The notes beneath the pieces were generated by a model. The model did not search any database, was not told the origin of the DNA, and saw only the letters and a program-made list of their open reading frames with translations. The position numbers and the translations under genes are program-made. Source: Synechococcus sp. CS-1330 (lineage in GTDB: Bacteria; Cyanobacteriota; Cyanobacteriia; PCC-6307; Cyanobiaceae). From it: 64,000 nucleotides of DNA. Where the stretch lies: positions 62,001 through 126,000 of the forward strand of contig JAHLYR010000018.1 of the NCBI GenBank assembly GCA_025128025.1. The letters are read 5' to 3'. Shown one piece after another: positions 1-7,528 of the stretch (its first letter is position 1; the number at the start of each line of letters is the position of its first letter).

Positions 1-1178
1 ACCACCACCGCCTCGCCCTTGGCCAGCAACTGAGCCACCAGGGCCCGGGTGGCTGGAAGTTTGTAATCGGAGCCGATCTGGCGCAGGGCAGTGAGCACGG
101 CCAGCAGCTCGGCATCGCGGCGCACCTCACCGAGGGCAGCCCGACGGCGGTAGTCGTCAACCTTGGCCTGCAAGCGGTGCTGAAAGCCGCGGGCCGAAGG
201 CTCATCCAGCTCCACGGGCCACAGCTGGCGCAGCTTGGGGGGCAGGTCGAGGCAATCCTGCTTTCGGCGATGCAGCACCAGGGGCCGCACTAGCCGCTGC
301 AGGTCTTCCAAGTGGCTGGCCCCATTCGCCTGCCAGAGGCGCCGTCCGCCCTGCTCGCGCCAGTGGCCCTGGCAGAAGAGTTCCTCAAAGGCCCGTTGGT
401 CTCGGGCGAGGGGGTGGCCGATCGCCGCCAGCAGGGGAAATAACTGGGCTGGGCGGCCATTTTTCATCGGCGTGCCGGTCAGTAGCCAGATGGCTCGCAG
501 CCGGGGGTGGCGGGCCAGGCGCAGCAGCCCCTGGCTGCGGCGGGTATGGCCGTTTTGGGCGAAGTGGGCCTCATCGGCGATCAGCACGGTGCCGGCGGGT
601 GGCAAGGCGTCGGGAAGCCGGGCCCAGCTGTGCAGCTCCAGATGCAGGCCAAGGCTGGCCGCCTCGCCCTGCCAATGGTCGTGCAGACCAACCGGGGCAA
701 TCACCAGGATGCGGCAATCGGCTTGGCGCACCATGGCCCGGGCCGCCATCAGGGCCGTGAGCGTCTTACCCAAGCCCATGGCATCCGCCAGCACGGCGCC
801 GCGACGGGCCAGCAGCCAGCGCACCGCGGCCCGCTGATGGGCAAAGAGGAGCCGGCCATCCAGCAGGGGCTGCTCCAAATCTGCCGACGCCACCAACTGC
901 CGATGGGGCGGCAGGGGGGGCAGGGGCTGCTCCAGCCAGGCGAGCCACTGGGCCAGCTCGGGCTGCACAGGAAACCGACCCGCCAGGGCGTGCTGCAAGG
1001 CGGCGGCAGCTTCTAGGGGAAACGACCAGCAACGCTGCCGACCCGACCAACTCCCCCGGGGGCGGATCGCCCGCAACTGGGCCTGGGTGACCGCGTCGTA
1101 GGGGCTAACCACCTCAATCAAACCCGTCGCCCCCAGCCGCAGCAGACAGCGCATCCGCGGAAGTGCAATCGTCGACAC
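1..1178 (-). CDS. SNF2-family DEAD/DEAH helicase with HARP-like N-terminus (3' part off window)
   Basis: About 392 codons of the N-terminal part are present and the C-terminal helicase lobe lies beyond the left edge. The first ~60 residues (around SPYDAVTQAQLRAIRP and CWSFPLEAAAALQ) resemble the HARP domain of SMARCAL1-type annealing helicases. The SNF2 ATPase lobe follows, with a Walker A motif (DAMGLGKTLTALM), a DEAH box (LIADEAHFAQN) and motif III (LTGTPMKN). It probably acts as an ATP-driven dsDNA translocase or fork-remodelling enzyme; that role is inferred. The start is uncertain: GTG at 1178 (MSTIALPRM) or ATG at 1154. It is divergent from an HNH nuclease gene with only 29 bases between the start codons, so the two probably share a promoter region. 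Confidence 0.88.
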   Translation of the reverse strand, partial: MSTIALPRMRCLLRLGATGLIEVVSPYDAVTQAQLRAIRPRGSWSGRQRCWSFPLEAAAALQHALAGRFPVQPELAQWLAWLEQPLPPLPPHRQLVASADLEQPLLDGRLLFAHQRAAVRWLLARRGAVLADAMGLGKTLTALMAARAMVRQADCRILVIAPVGLHDHWQGEAASLGLHLELHSWARLPDALPPAGTVLIADEAHFAQNGHTRRSQGLLRLARHPRLRAIWLLTGTPMKNGRPAQLFPLLAAIGHPLARDQRAFEELFCQGHWREQGGRRLWQANGASHLEDLQRLVRPLVLHRRKQDCLDLPPKLRQLWPVELDEPSARGFQHRLQAKVDDYRRRAALGEVRRDAELLAVLTALRQIGSDYKLPATRALVAQLLAKGEAVV

Positions 1179-1207
1179 ATTGACACCCCAGGTGGTGGGG
1201 GCAAACT

Positions 1208-1651
1208 TTGCTCAACCGAGTCGCGCTGATGCAGGCCAGGGATGGGGTGTTCCTTGAGGATCTCTGTCCCAAATTGCGCGTCAGACGCTGGCGCCAATCC
1301 CTACATCGAATCACCGACCAACACTGCATTTATTGCGGTGAGCGCTCGGAATCAATCGACCACGTGCACCCCCAGAGTCGGGGCGGGCTCAGTGTCACCG
1401 AGAACTGCGTGCCAGCCTGTCTGGCCTGTAATGGCGATAAGGGAGATACGGATGCCTTTGCCTGGTACCGGCGGCAGCCCTTCTACGACCCCCGCCGCTC
1501 CATGGCGATTCGTGCCTGGACCGATGGAGACCTGCGCCTAGCGATGCGGCTGCTGCAGTGGGTACATCCCGGCCAATTGGAAGAACTGGTGGAACCTCAC
1601 CAGACCCGGCAGGCCTCGGCGCCGTTGTGGCGCTGGCAGATGGCCTCCTGA
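1208..1651 (+). CDS. HNH endonuclease (McrA-like)
   Basis: A 147-residue protein with a zinc-binding HNH core: CIYCGE near residue 40, IDHVHPQSRGG near 50-60 (catalytic His in DHVHP), then NCVPACLACNGDKGD near 66-80. The two CxxC pairs and the H-N-H order are all intact. The family are metal-dependent nucleases of many roles (restriction, repair, mobile elements); nothing here decides among them. I start at TTG 1208, which has a G-rich run just upstream; ATG 1229 is the alternative and leaves the domain unchanged. It is divergent from the SNF2 helicase and its 3' end overlaps the convergent small membrane-protein gene by 55 bases. Confidence 0.85.
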   Translation: MLNRVALMQARDGVFLEDLCPKLRVRRWRQSLHRITDQHCIYCGERSESIDHVHPQSRGGLSVTENCVPACLACNGDKGDTDAFAWYRRQPFYDPRRSMAIRAWTDGDLRLAMRLLQWVHPGQLEELVEPHQTRQASAPLWRWQMAS

Positions 1652-1884
1652 ACCTGGGGTCCCTCGGGGGCAACCACCAAAGCCAGCAGCAGCAGCACCC
1701 CCGCCAACACCGCCGGCACGGTGATCTCACGACCACTGGAGCGGGACCGTTGCCTTGGGGAGACCGGCGTCTTAGAGATTGGTGCCGGGAAGTCAAGAGC
1801 AGCCCGCAAGCCCGGCGCAATTGAGCTTGCAGTAAGGCAACCAGTAACAGGAAAGGCTGAGACCGGAAAAGCTGAGACCGTCAT
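1597..1884 (-). CDS. Small single-pass membrane protein, conserved picocyanobacterial type
   Basis: A 95-residue product. Residues ~1-50 are polar and low in complexity, followed by one hydrophobic segment (TVPAVLAGVLLLLALVVAP) and a short C-terminal tail containing ICQRHNGAEACRVW with two cysteines. I believe tails of this form recur in small picocyanobacterial proteins, but this is from memory and has not been searched. The start is ATG 1884; the frame stays open further upstream, but that part lies antisense inside the SDR gene and reads as non-protein. The last 55 bases overlap the end of the HNH gene. Function unknown. Confidence 0.5.
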   Translation of the reverse strand: MTVSAFPVSAFPVTGCLTASSIAPGLRAALDFPAPISKTPVSPRQRSRSSGREITVPAVLAGVLLLLALVVAPEGPQVQEAICQRHNGAEACRVW

Positions 1885-1917
1885 GGCGATCACTTCAGGA
1901 ATAATACAGGTGTACTC

Positions 1918-2844
1918 ATGATCCAGGCACTTGTCAAGCCAGCCCGCCAGCTGCTGGTTATCGGCGGCGGATTCACGGGCCTGCGGCTCGCCCAGGCCGC
2001 CCGCCGCAGCGGCATGGCGGTTCGCCTGACCAGCCGCCAACCACGCTCCAGCGGCGGCGGCCTGGAGTGGCTCCCCTTCAACAGCTCTCCAGAGGGCGCC
2101 TCCCTGCCAGCCCCTGGCGCCCTGGCCGGCATCACGGATGTGGTGGTGTGCGTGCCCCCAGATCCAAGCCAGGGAGATCCGGCGCTGCGCTTGCTGGGGC
2201 CAAGCCTGCAAGAGCTGCCCCTGCAATGGCTGGGCTATCTCTCCACCACTGGCGTCTATGGCGACACTGCTGGGGCCTGGGTTGACGAAACCGCCCCAAC
2301 CCCAGCCCGCGCCGGCCGCAGCCAGGCCCGGGTTGCGGCGGAGCAGGCGTGGCTGGCTACAGGACTACCCGTGCAAATTTTCCGGCTGCCAGCCATCTAC
2401 GGACCCAACCGCTCGCCATTTGCGGCCCTGCAAGCGGGGCAGAGCCGTCTCATCCACAAGCACGGTCAGGTGTTCTGCCGGGTGCATGTCGACGACATCG
2501 TCGGCTGCCTGCTGCACTGCCTGGCCCGGCCGCAGCGGGAGCGCCCGACCGTGGTCAATGTGACCGACAACTGCCCCTGCCCCTCCAGCGAGACCCTGGG
2601 CTATGCGGCCCACCTGCTAGGGCACAAACTGCCAGCAATGGAGCACTACGCAGAGATCGCCGGCAGCATGAGCCCCATGGCCCGCAGCTTCTGGAGCGAA
2701 AACCGGCGAGTCAGCAACCAGCTGCTGACCCAACAGCTGGGCTACGAGCTGCGCTATCCCAACTACCGGGAGGGCTACCGGGCCTGCTTAGTGGAGGAGC
2801 TAGGTGGCGAGCAGTCCCGCAGATCCCCAGGATCAATCACGTAG
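1918..2844 (+). CDS. NAD(P)-binding SDR-family epimerase/dehydratase-like protein
   Basis: A 308-residue extended or atypical SDR protein. The Rossmann dinucleotide-binding loop is at residues ~14-22 (VIGGGFTGL). The active-site region contains YLSTTGVYGD near residue 105, followed by RLPAIYGP near 155, typical of nucleotide-sugar epimerase-like proteins such as the YeeZ group. The substrate cannot be predicted. The start is ATG 1918, 33 bases from the divergent small-protein start at 1884; the spacer contains TAATACA, a possible -10 element. Its last 70 bases overlap the convergent small ORF at 2775-2954. Confidence 0.85.
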   Translation: MIQALVKPARQLLVIGGGFTGLRLAQAARRSGMAVRLTSRQPRSSGGGLEWLPFNSSPEGASLPAPGALAGITDVVVCVPPDPSQGDPALRLLGPSLQELPLQWLGYLSTTGVYGDTAGAWVDETAPTPARAGRSQARVAAEQAWLATGLPVQIFRLPAIYGPNRSPFAALQAGQSRLIHKHGQVFCRVHVDDIVGCLLHCLARPQRERPTVVNVTDNCPCPSSETLGYAAHLLGHKLPAMEHYAEIAGSMSPMARSFWSENRRVSNQLLTQQLGYELRYPNYREGYRACLVEELGGEQSRRSPGSIT

Positions 2845-2954
2845 GGCAGGCCCAAATCAGCCAGCAACCGCCCCCAACGCAGCTCGATCCAGCCCTTGCT
2901 GAGCCCCGTGCCCAGACCCAGCAACAGACCCCCCAGCAACAACCAGCGCAGCAT
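2775..2954 (-). CDS. Small hypothetical protein, 59 aa, one hydrophobic segment
   Basis: A 59-residue ORF starting MLRWLLLGGLLLGLGTGLSK, a likely membrane anchor or uncleaved signal, followed by a basic/aromatic stretch (GWIELRWGRLLADLG) and a polar tail. The hydrophobic N-terminus with positively charged residues after it looks protein-like rather than a shadow. However, it overlaps the SDR gene by 70 bases at its 3' end, and its ATG shares the CATG palindrome with the pdxA ATG. I do not recognise a named family. It should be treated as probable only. Confidence 0.42.
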   Translation of the reverse strand: MLRWLLLGGLLLGLGTGLSKGWIELRWGRLLADLGLPYVIDPGDLRDCSPPSSSTKQAR

Positions 2955-3978
2955 GGGCTCCACCACAAGCGGCCAGGCCCCATCCAACCCCACCCCAGCC
3001 CGGCTTGCCATTGCCCTAGGGGATCCTGCCGGCATCGGCGCTGAGGTAACTCTCAAGGCCCTAGCCAGAGAGGAATGGCGCTCCCAACAGCCCCTGCTGG
3101 TGGGTTGCCGCCGCTGGCTGGAAACCAGCTACCAGCTGCTCAATCCCAGCAGCAGCGAACCGCTGCGGGATCCGGCAGAGCTGGAAATTGTCGATCTGCC
3201 CCTACTGGAGAGCTGCCAGCAAGGACGCAGCACCCCGGCCTGCGGAGCAGCGAGCTTCAACTGGCTCACCGCCGCCGTCGAGCTGGTGCAAAGCGGCCGC
3301 TGCCGGACCCTGGTGACAGCGCCAATCGCCAAGGCCAGCTGGCACGCTGCCGGCCACCCCTACCCGGGCCAAACCGAGCGGCTGGCGGAACTCAGCGGCA
3401 GCCCCGAAGCCTCGATGCTGTTTACCGCGCTAGCACCCGCGGGCCACTGGCGCCTCAACACCCTGCTGGCCACCACCCACATTCCCCTGGCCGCCGTACC
3501 CCAACATCTCAATGGAGCCTTGGTGCAACGCAAACTGGATAAGCTCCTGGCCTTCTGCCAGCGCTTCAACCCAGCCCCCCACCTAGTGGTGGCAGGACTC
3601 AATCCCCATGCCGGCGAGGCGGGGCGCCTGGGGCAGGAGGAGAGCACCTGGTTGGAAGCAGCCCTGGACGCCTGGCGCCAGCAGCATCCAGAGGTGCAGC
3701 TCGAAGGGCCGTTACCACCAGACACCTGCTGGCTTAGCGCGGCCGCCGCCTGGCAGGGCCCTAGACCAGGCCCCGATGGCTACCTGGCGCTGTATCACGA
3801 CCAGGGACTGATCCCGGTGAAATTGCTGGCCTTTGATGCCGCCGTCAACACCACCTTGGGTTTGCCGTTTATGCGCACCTCACCAGATCACGGCACAGGC
3901 TTCGCGATCGCTGGCCAAGGCCTAGCCAGGGCCGACAGCATGGCTGCTGCCCTCATTACGGCAAGGGATCTGGGCTGA
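2953..3978 (+). CDS. pdxA: 4-hydroxythreonine-4-phosphate dehydrogenase
   Basis: A 341-residue PdxA, the NAD-dependent enzyme that oxidises 4-phosphohydroxy-L-threonine in DXP-dependent pyridoxal phosphate synthesis. Family signatures are complete: ALGDPAGIGAEV at the N-terminus, VTAPIAKASWHAAG with a metal-ligand His, TTHIPL with a second His, GLNPHAGE, ALYHDQGLIPVK with a third His, and TSPDHGTGF near the C-terminus. The start is ATG 2953, shortly upstream of the conserved [11 protein letters not shown] strand; an upstream in-frame ATG at 2896 would add a Pro/Ser-rich extension atypical of the family. It is convergent with accB, 18 bases away. Confidence 0.95.
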   Translation: MGSTTSGQAPSNPTPARLAIALGDPAGIGAEVTLKALAREEWRSQQPLLVGCRRWLETSYQLLNPSSSEPLRDPAELEIVDLPLLESCQQGRSTPACGAASFNWLTAAVELVQSGRCRTLVTAPIAKASWHAAGHPYPGQTERLAELSGSPEASMLFTALAPAGHWRLNTLLATTHIPLAAVPQHLNGALVQRKLDKLLAFCQRFNPAPHLVVAGLNPHAGEAGRLGQEESTWLEAALDAWRQQHPEVQLEGPLPPDTCWLSAAAAWQGPRPGPDGYLALYHDQGLIPVKLLAFDAAVNTTLGLPFMRTSPDHGTGFAIAGQGLARADSMAAALITARDLG

Positions 3979-3996
3979 GGATTCCAGCCCAACCGA

Positions 3997-4476
3997 TCAG
4001 GCCGGCCGCACCCGCATCAACACCTGACCGAATTCCACGGGGGTGCCGTTTTCCACCAGGATTTCAACCACCTCACCGCCCACCTCAGACTCCAGCTCAT
4101 TCATCAGCTTCATTGCCTCAAGTATGCAGACGGTCTGGCCGACTTTGATGCGGGCACCAACTTCCACAAAGGGGGCTTCGCCAGGAGCGGCAGCTCTATA
4201 GAAGGTGGCCACCATCGGTGCTGTGACCTCAAGCAGGTCGCCGCGGCTGGCAGCAGCCGGTGGCGGTGGAGCCGAGGGTGCAACGGGCAGGGGGGTCGCT
4301 GCCTGCAGCACCTGGGCCGGAGCGGCACTGGCTTGAAAAACAGTTGTGGGAGCGGCACTGGGAAGGTTGCGACGCACCTCCAAGCGGAAGTCGTCTCCTT
4401 CGAGCTTCAACTCCTGGATATCGCTCTCGCCAAGCAGGGCGAGAAGGTGCTGAAGCTGGTCGTGGTTGAGCTGCAT
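3997..4476 (-). CDS. accB: Acetyl-CoA carboxylase biotin carboxyl carrier protein
   Basis: A 159-residue BCCP that carries carboxybiotin between biotin carboxylase and carboxyltransferase in the first step of fatty-acid synthesis. Layout: an N-terminal helical segment (~1-40), a Pro/Ala-rich flexible linker (~40-80), and the biotinyl domain (~85-159) with the biotinylation motif ILEAMKLMNELES, the modified Lys at 123, which is 36 residues from the C-terminus as usual. It is encoded five bases downstream of efp on the same strand, a pairing common in cyanobacteria, so the two are probably cotranscribed. Confidence 0.96.
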   Translation of the reverse strand: MQLNHDQLQHLLALLGESDIQELKLEGDDFRLEVRRNLPSAAPTTVFQASAAPAQVLQAATPLPVAPSAPPPPAAASRGDLLEVTAPMVATFYRAAAPGEAPFVEVGARIKVGQTVCILEAMKLMNELESEVGGEVVEILVENGTPVEFGQVLMRVRPA

Positions 4477-4481
4477 GGCGA

Positions 4482-5042
4482 TCAGTTCTCCCTGCCCAGA
4501 TAGCTGTCGGTACGAGTATCGATCTTGATTTTCTCCCCGATCGACAGGAACAGGGGCACCATCACTTGGGCTCCCGTTTCAACGATCGCAGGCTTGGTGC
4601 CGCCCGTGGCCGTATCGCCCTTGACACCCGGATCGGTCTGGGTGATCGCCAGCACCACCGAGTTGGGTAGTTCCACCTCCAAGGGTTTGCCGTTCCAGGC
4701 CACCACGTTCACCTCCATGCCCTCCTTGAGGTATTTGCGGCTGTCACCAATCTGTTTGGCGGTCAGCCGGGTTTCCTCGTAGCTGCCCATATCCATGAAC
4801 ACGTAGTCGTCGCCCTCCATGTAGGTGTGTTGGAGGGTGCTCTTTTCGAGAATGGCTTGGGGCAGCATCTCGCCGGCGCGAAAGGTCTTCTCCACGACGT
4901 TGCCGCTCTGCACCGCCTTGAGCTTGGTGCGCACGAACGCCGATCCCTTACCGGGCTTGACGTGCAAAAACTCAACGACCCTCCAGACCTGGCCATCGAG
5001 CTCAATTGAGGTACCGGTTCGAAAGTCGTTGCTGGAGATCAT
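4482..5042 (-). CDS. efp: Translation elongation factor P
   Basis: A 186-residue EF-P of usual length with the KOW-like domain I, OB-like domain II and C-terminal domain III ([14 protein letters not shown] signature at the end). It rescues ribosomes stalled on polyproline. The loop reads [12 protein letters not shown] with Lys32 at the tip (PGKG), the position modified or left bare depending on lineage; I see no epmA/earP-type modification gene nearby. It starts at ATG 5042, 114 bases from the divergent cyclophilin gene, and is followed directly by accB. Confidence 0.97.
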   Translation of the reverse strand: MISSNDFRTGTSIELDGQVWRVVEFLHVKPGKGSAFVRTKLKAVQSGNVVEKTFRAGEMLPQAILEKSTLQHTYMEGDDYVFMDMGSYEETRLTAKQIGDSRKYLKEGMEVNVVAWNGKPLEVELPNSVVLAITQTDPGVKGDTATGGTKPAIVETGAQVMVPLFLSIGEKIKIDTRTDSYLGREN

Positions 5043-5156
5043 TCCGGCGGTTCAGATCTGGGGGATTGTAAGGCTGGCTACCGGAACGGGCCTCTGCGGA
5101 GCCATTCCGGAGGCCCTGAAGTTGTGCCAAAGTCCGCTCAACGACAGGGTGTTGCC

Positions 5157-6260
5157 ATGGCACGGGGCCAATCCAGCTGGGCTAATGGCTCAACGTGGGC
5201 GCGCTGGTTTGCTGGCGTGGCCAGCTTGATGCTGGTTGTGCTGCTCACTGCCCCCACCGCCTGGGCTGCCCTGCCCCAAGGCAACGCCGTAACCGACCCG
5301 GCAGCGCTGCTGCGCAATGCCTTGCCAATCAAGGCCCCCGACCTGCAGGAACTTCAGCATCGCCTCGAGGCCACCAGCGACGACCTGCGCGCTAAGCGCT
5401 GGCCAGCCCTAGCCAGCTCCGTGCGGCGCTGCATATCCCTACTGGGCAGCCGCAAGGCAGCCATGCTCGAAGGCTTCGATGCCCCAGCGAAAACCGAGGC
5501 CGCAGCTCTGCTGGAGCAGGTCGGAGAGCAACTGCAAGTGCTCGCCGCCGCCACCGAAGACCAGGAGCGCGACCCCTTCCTGGCAGCCCGCCGTGAAGCC
5601 CTCAACAGCATCGGCAAAGCCGAAGACCTGCTGGTGGGGCCGTTCCCTTATCAAATCCCAGCCGAATTTGCAGATTTGCCCAGGCTGCTGGGCCGGTCAA
5701 CCGTGCAGCTCACCACCACTAAGGGCGACCTAATCGCGGTTGTAGACGGTTACAACGCGCCCCTCACCGCCGGCGCCTTTGTTGATCTGGTGCAACGCGG
5801 CTTCTACGACGGACTGCCATTCATTCGCGCCGAAGATTTTTACGTGCTCCAAACCGGCGATCCGGAAGGCCCAAATGATGGCTACATCGACCCGAAAACC
5901 AAAACGGAGCGCAAGGTGCCTCTAGAAATCAAGGTGCCAGGCCAGAGCGAGCCCTTCTACAACCAAACCTTCGAGGACCTCGGCATGTTCAAGGCCGCAC
6001 CAGAACTACCCTTCTCCACCAAGGGCACCCTGGGCTGGGCCCACTCCGATGAAGTGCTAGACGACGGCTCCTCCCAGTTCTTCCTCTTCCTGTTCGAACC
6101 TGAACTGACCCCTGCCGGCCTAAATTTGATCGACGGCCGCTATGCCGCTTTCGGTTATGTGGTGGATGGTTTTGATGTTCTCGAAGAGCTCACCGCTGAC
6201 GACGGCATCGTCAAAGCACGAGTGCTATCAGGATCCGAGAATCTCCAGCCCCACAGCTGA
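5157..6260 (+). CDS. Exported cyclophilin-type peptidyl-prolyl isomerase (TLP40-like)
   Basis: A 367-residue protein. The N-terminus has a Tat/Sec-like signal peptide (basic start, hydrophobic WFAGVASLMLVVLLTAPT, cleavage probably after AWA). Residues ~40-170 are helical, like the PsbQ-like regulatory part of the plant thylakoid-lumen protein TLP40, and the cyclophilin domain occupies ~180-360 (TTKGDLIAVVDGYNAPLTAG, GWAHSDEVLDDGSSQFFLF, FGYVVDG). The canonical catalytic Arg region is divergent (PFIRAEDFYVLQTGDP), as is usual in this subfamily. The start is ATG 5157 with AGGG upstream; an earlier GTG-type start at 5124 would only lengthen the leader. It probably acts in the thylakoid lumen or periplasm. 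Confidence 0.88.
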   Translation: MARGQSSWANGSTWARWFAGVASLMLVVLLTAPTAWAALPQGNAVTDPAALLRNALPIKAPDLQELQHRLEATSDDLRAKRWPALASSVRRCISLLGSRKAAMLEGFDAPAKTEAAALLEQVGEQLQVLAAATEDQERDPFLAARREALNSIGKAEDLLVGPFPYQIPAEFADLPRLLGRSTVQLTTTKGDLIAVVDGYNAPLTAGAFVDLVQRGFYDGLPFIRAEDFYVLQTGDPEGPNDGYIDPKTKTERKVPLEIKVPGQSEPFYNQTFEDLGMFKAAPELPFSTKGTLGWAHSDEVLDDGSSQFFLFLFEPELTPAGLNLIDGRYAAFGYVVDGFDVLEELTADDGIVKARVLSGSENLQPHS

Positions 6261-6284
6261 GTTTCTGATCTCAGCATTAAAAAA

Positions 6285-6302
6285 GCCGCCCACCAGGGCG
6301 GC
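6285..6302. terminator. Bidirectional intrinsic terminator between cyclophilin gene and gap2
   Basis: A perfect 7-bp stem GCCGCCC/GGGCGGC with an ACCA loop, preceded by a run of As (6279-6284) and followed by TAATATTTT. It lies in the 66-base gap between two convergent genes and so can stop transcription from both directions. Confidence 0.88.
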
Positions 6303-6326
6303 TAATATTTTGATGCTTAACTCAGC

Positions 6327-7349
6327 TCACTTCCATTGCTTGGCAACAATTTCGGCCAGATCAACAACGCGCTGGCTGTAGCCCCACTCGTTGTCGTACC
6401 AAGCAATTACCTTCAACATGTTGCCGCCCATGACCAGTGTGAGCTCTGAGTCGATGATCGCCGATTCATCGGTGCCGGCATGGTCGCTGGAAACCAATGG
6501 CAGGTCGCAATACTTGATGATGCCCTTCATGCCATTTTCCGATGAAGCCTTGAGCAGGGCATTCACCTCCTCCTTGGTGGTGTTACGACTGATATCGAGC
6601 ACCATGTCAACCACCGACACGTTCGGGGTGGGCACGCGCATAGCGATGCCGCTGAGCTTGCCCTTCATCGGCGGATAGACCAAAGCCACAGCCTGGGCAG
6701 CCCCAGTGCTGGTAGGCACGATGTTCACCGCAGCGGCCCGGGCACGACGCAAGTCGCGGTGAGCCGCGTCCAAGATGCGCTGGTCACCGGTGTAGCTGTG
6801 GGTGGTCGTCATCGTGCCCTTGACGATGCCGAACTCCTGATCCAGCACCTTGATCACCGGGGCCATGCAGTTGGTGGTGCAGCTGGCGTTGCTGAGGATG
6901 TCCCAATCTTCGTGGCGGTATTGATCAGCGTTTACGCCCACCACAAAGGTGCCAACTTTTGCCCCCTTGCCGGGTGCCGTGAGAATTACCTTTTTGGCAC
7001 CAGCTTCGAAGTGCTTACTGGCGCCAACATCGTCGTTGAAGACGCCGGTGGACTCAATCACCAGATCAACGCCCCACTCCTTCCAGGGCAAGTTGGCTGG
7101 ATTGCGGTCGTAAAAGGTTTTGATTGTCTTGCCGTTAACAACAATCGTGTCCGATGTGGTCGTCACCTCCACATTCCGGAGCGGGCCCAACATTGAGTCG
7201 TACTTGAGCAGGTGGGCGTTGGTATTGGTATCGCCGGAGCCATTGATGCCCACCAATTCGATGCCAGTATTCGCTCCGCGGCTGAGCCAGCAGCGGGTGA
7301 AGTTGCGACCAATTCGGCCAAATCCATTGATCGCAACGCGCAGAGTCAT
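6327..7349 (-). CDS. gap2: Glyceraldehyde-3-phosphate dehydrogenase, photosynthetic type
   Basis: A 340-residue type I GAPDH. It has the Rossmann start [12 protein letters not shown], the catalytic SNASCTTNC motif with Cys157, and the C-terminal [13 protein letters not shown] signature. Similarity of the whole sequence to cyanobacterial Gap2 (rather than glycolytic Gap1) is my recognition: Gap2 works with NADPH or NADH in the Calvin cycle and gluconeogenesis. The start is ATG 7349, giving the usual [12 protein letters not shown]-terminus; an upstream in-frame start at 7364 adds five residues only. It is transcribed divergently from murC across a ~180-base promoter region and ends at the shared terminator. 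Confidence 0.95.
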   Translation of the reverse strand: MTLRVAINGFGRIGRNFTRCWLSRGANTGIELVGINGSGDTNTNAHLLKYDSMLGPLRNVEVTTTSDTIVVNGKTIKTFYDRNPANLPWKEWGVDLVIESTGVFNDDVGASKHFEAGAKKVILTAPGKGAKVGTFVVGVNADQYRHEDWDILSNASCTTNCMAPVIKVLDQEFGIVKGTMTTTHSYTGDQRILDAAHRDLRRARAAAVNIVPTSTGAAQAVALVYPPMKGKLSGIAMRVPTPNVSVVDMVLDISRNTTKEEVNALLKASSENGMKGIIKYCDLPLVSSDHAGTDESAIIDSELTLVMGGNMLKVIAWYDNEWGYSQRVVDLAEIVAKQWK

Positions 7350-7528
7350 GGCCGATTGCGGCAAAAGCCGCTAGCGAAGGTGGTTTTGGCTGCCGATCAT
7401 ACAGAAATTGGTCCGCGGGCTCCCCTTGCCGGCAGGCGCAAGGCCATGGACCATGCGCAAACGCGCAGCAACTCGTAAAGGTTTTCGGGCTGTTGTCAGC
7501 TTAATTTTGTACTCACCTGAACCTTGAT
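7350..7528. promoter_or_regulatory. Divergent intergenic region between gap2 and murC
   Basis: 179 bases with no ORF I can support. It must hold the promoters of both gap2 (leftward) and murC (rightward). The part nearest murC contains the AT-rich stretch CAGCTTAATTTTGTACTC, a plausible promoter core. I see no riboswitch-like structure and no clear operator. Confidence 0.45.

Noticed and set aside
5043-5156. Repeated ATTCCGG near efp and the cyclophilin start as an operator
   Set aside because: ATTCCGG occurs at 5041 and 5105 only, without symmetry or known factor; too weak to call.
7350-7528. A riboswitch or attenuator upstream of murC
   Set aside because: No conserved aptamer or leader peptide was recognised; the region is treated only as a divergent promoter space.
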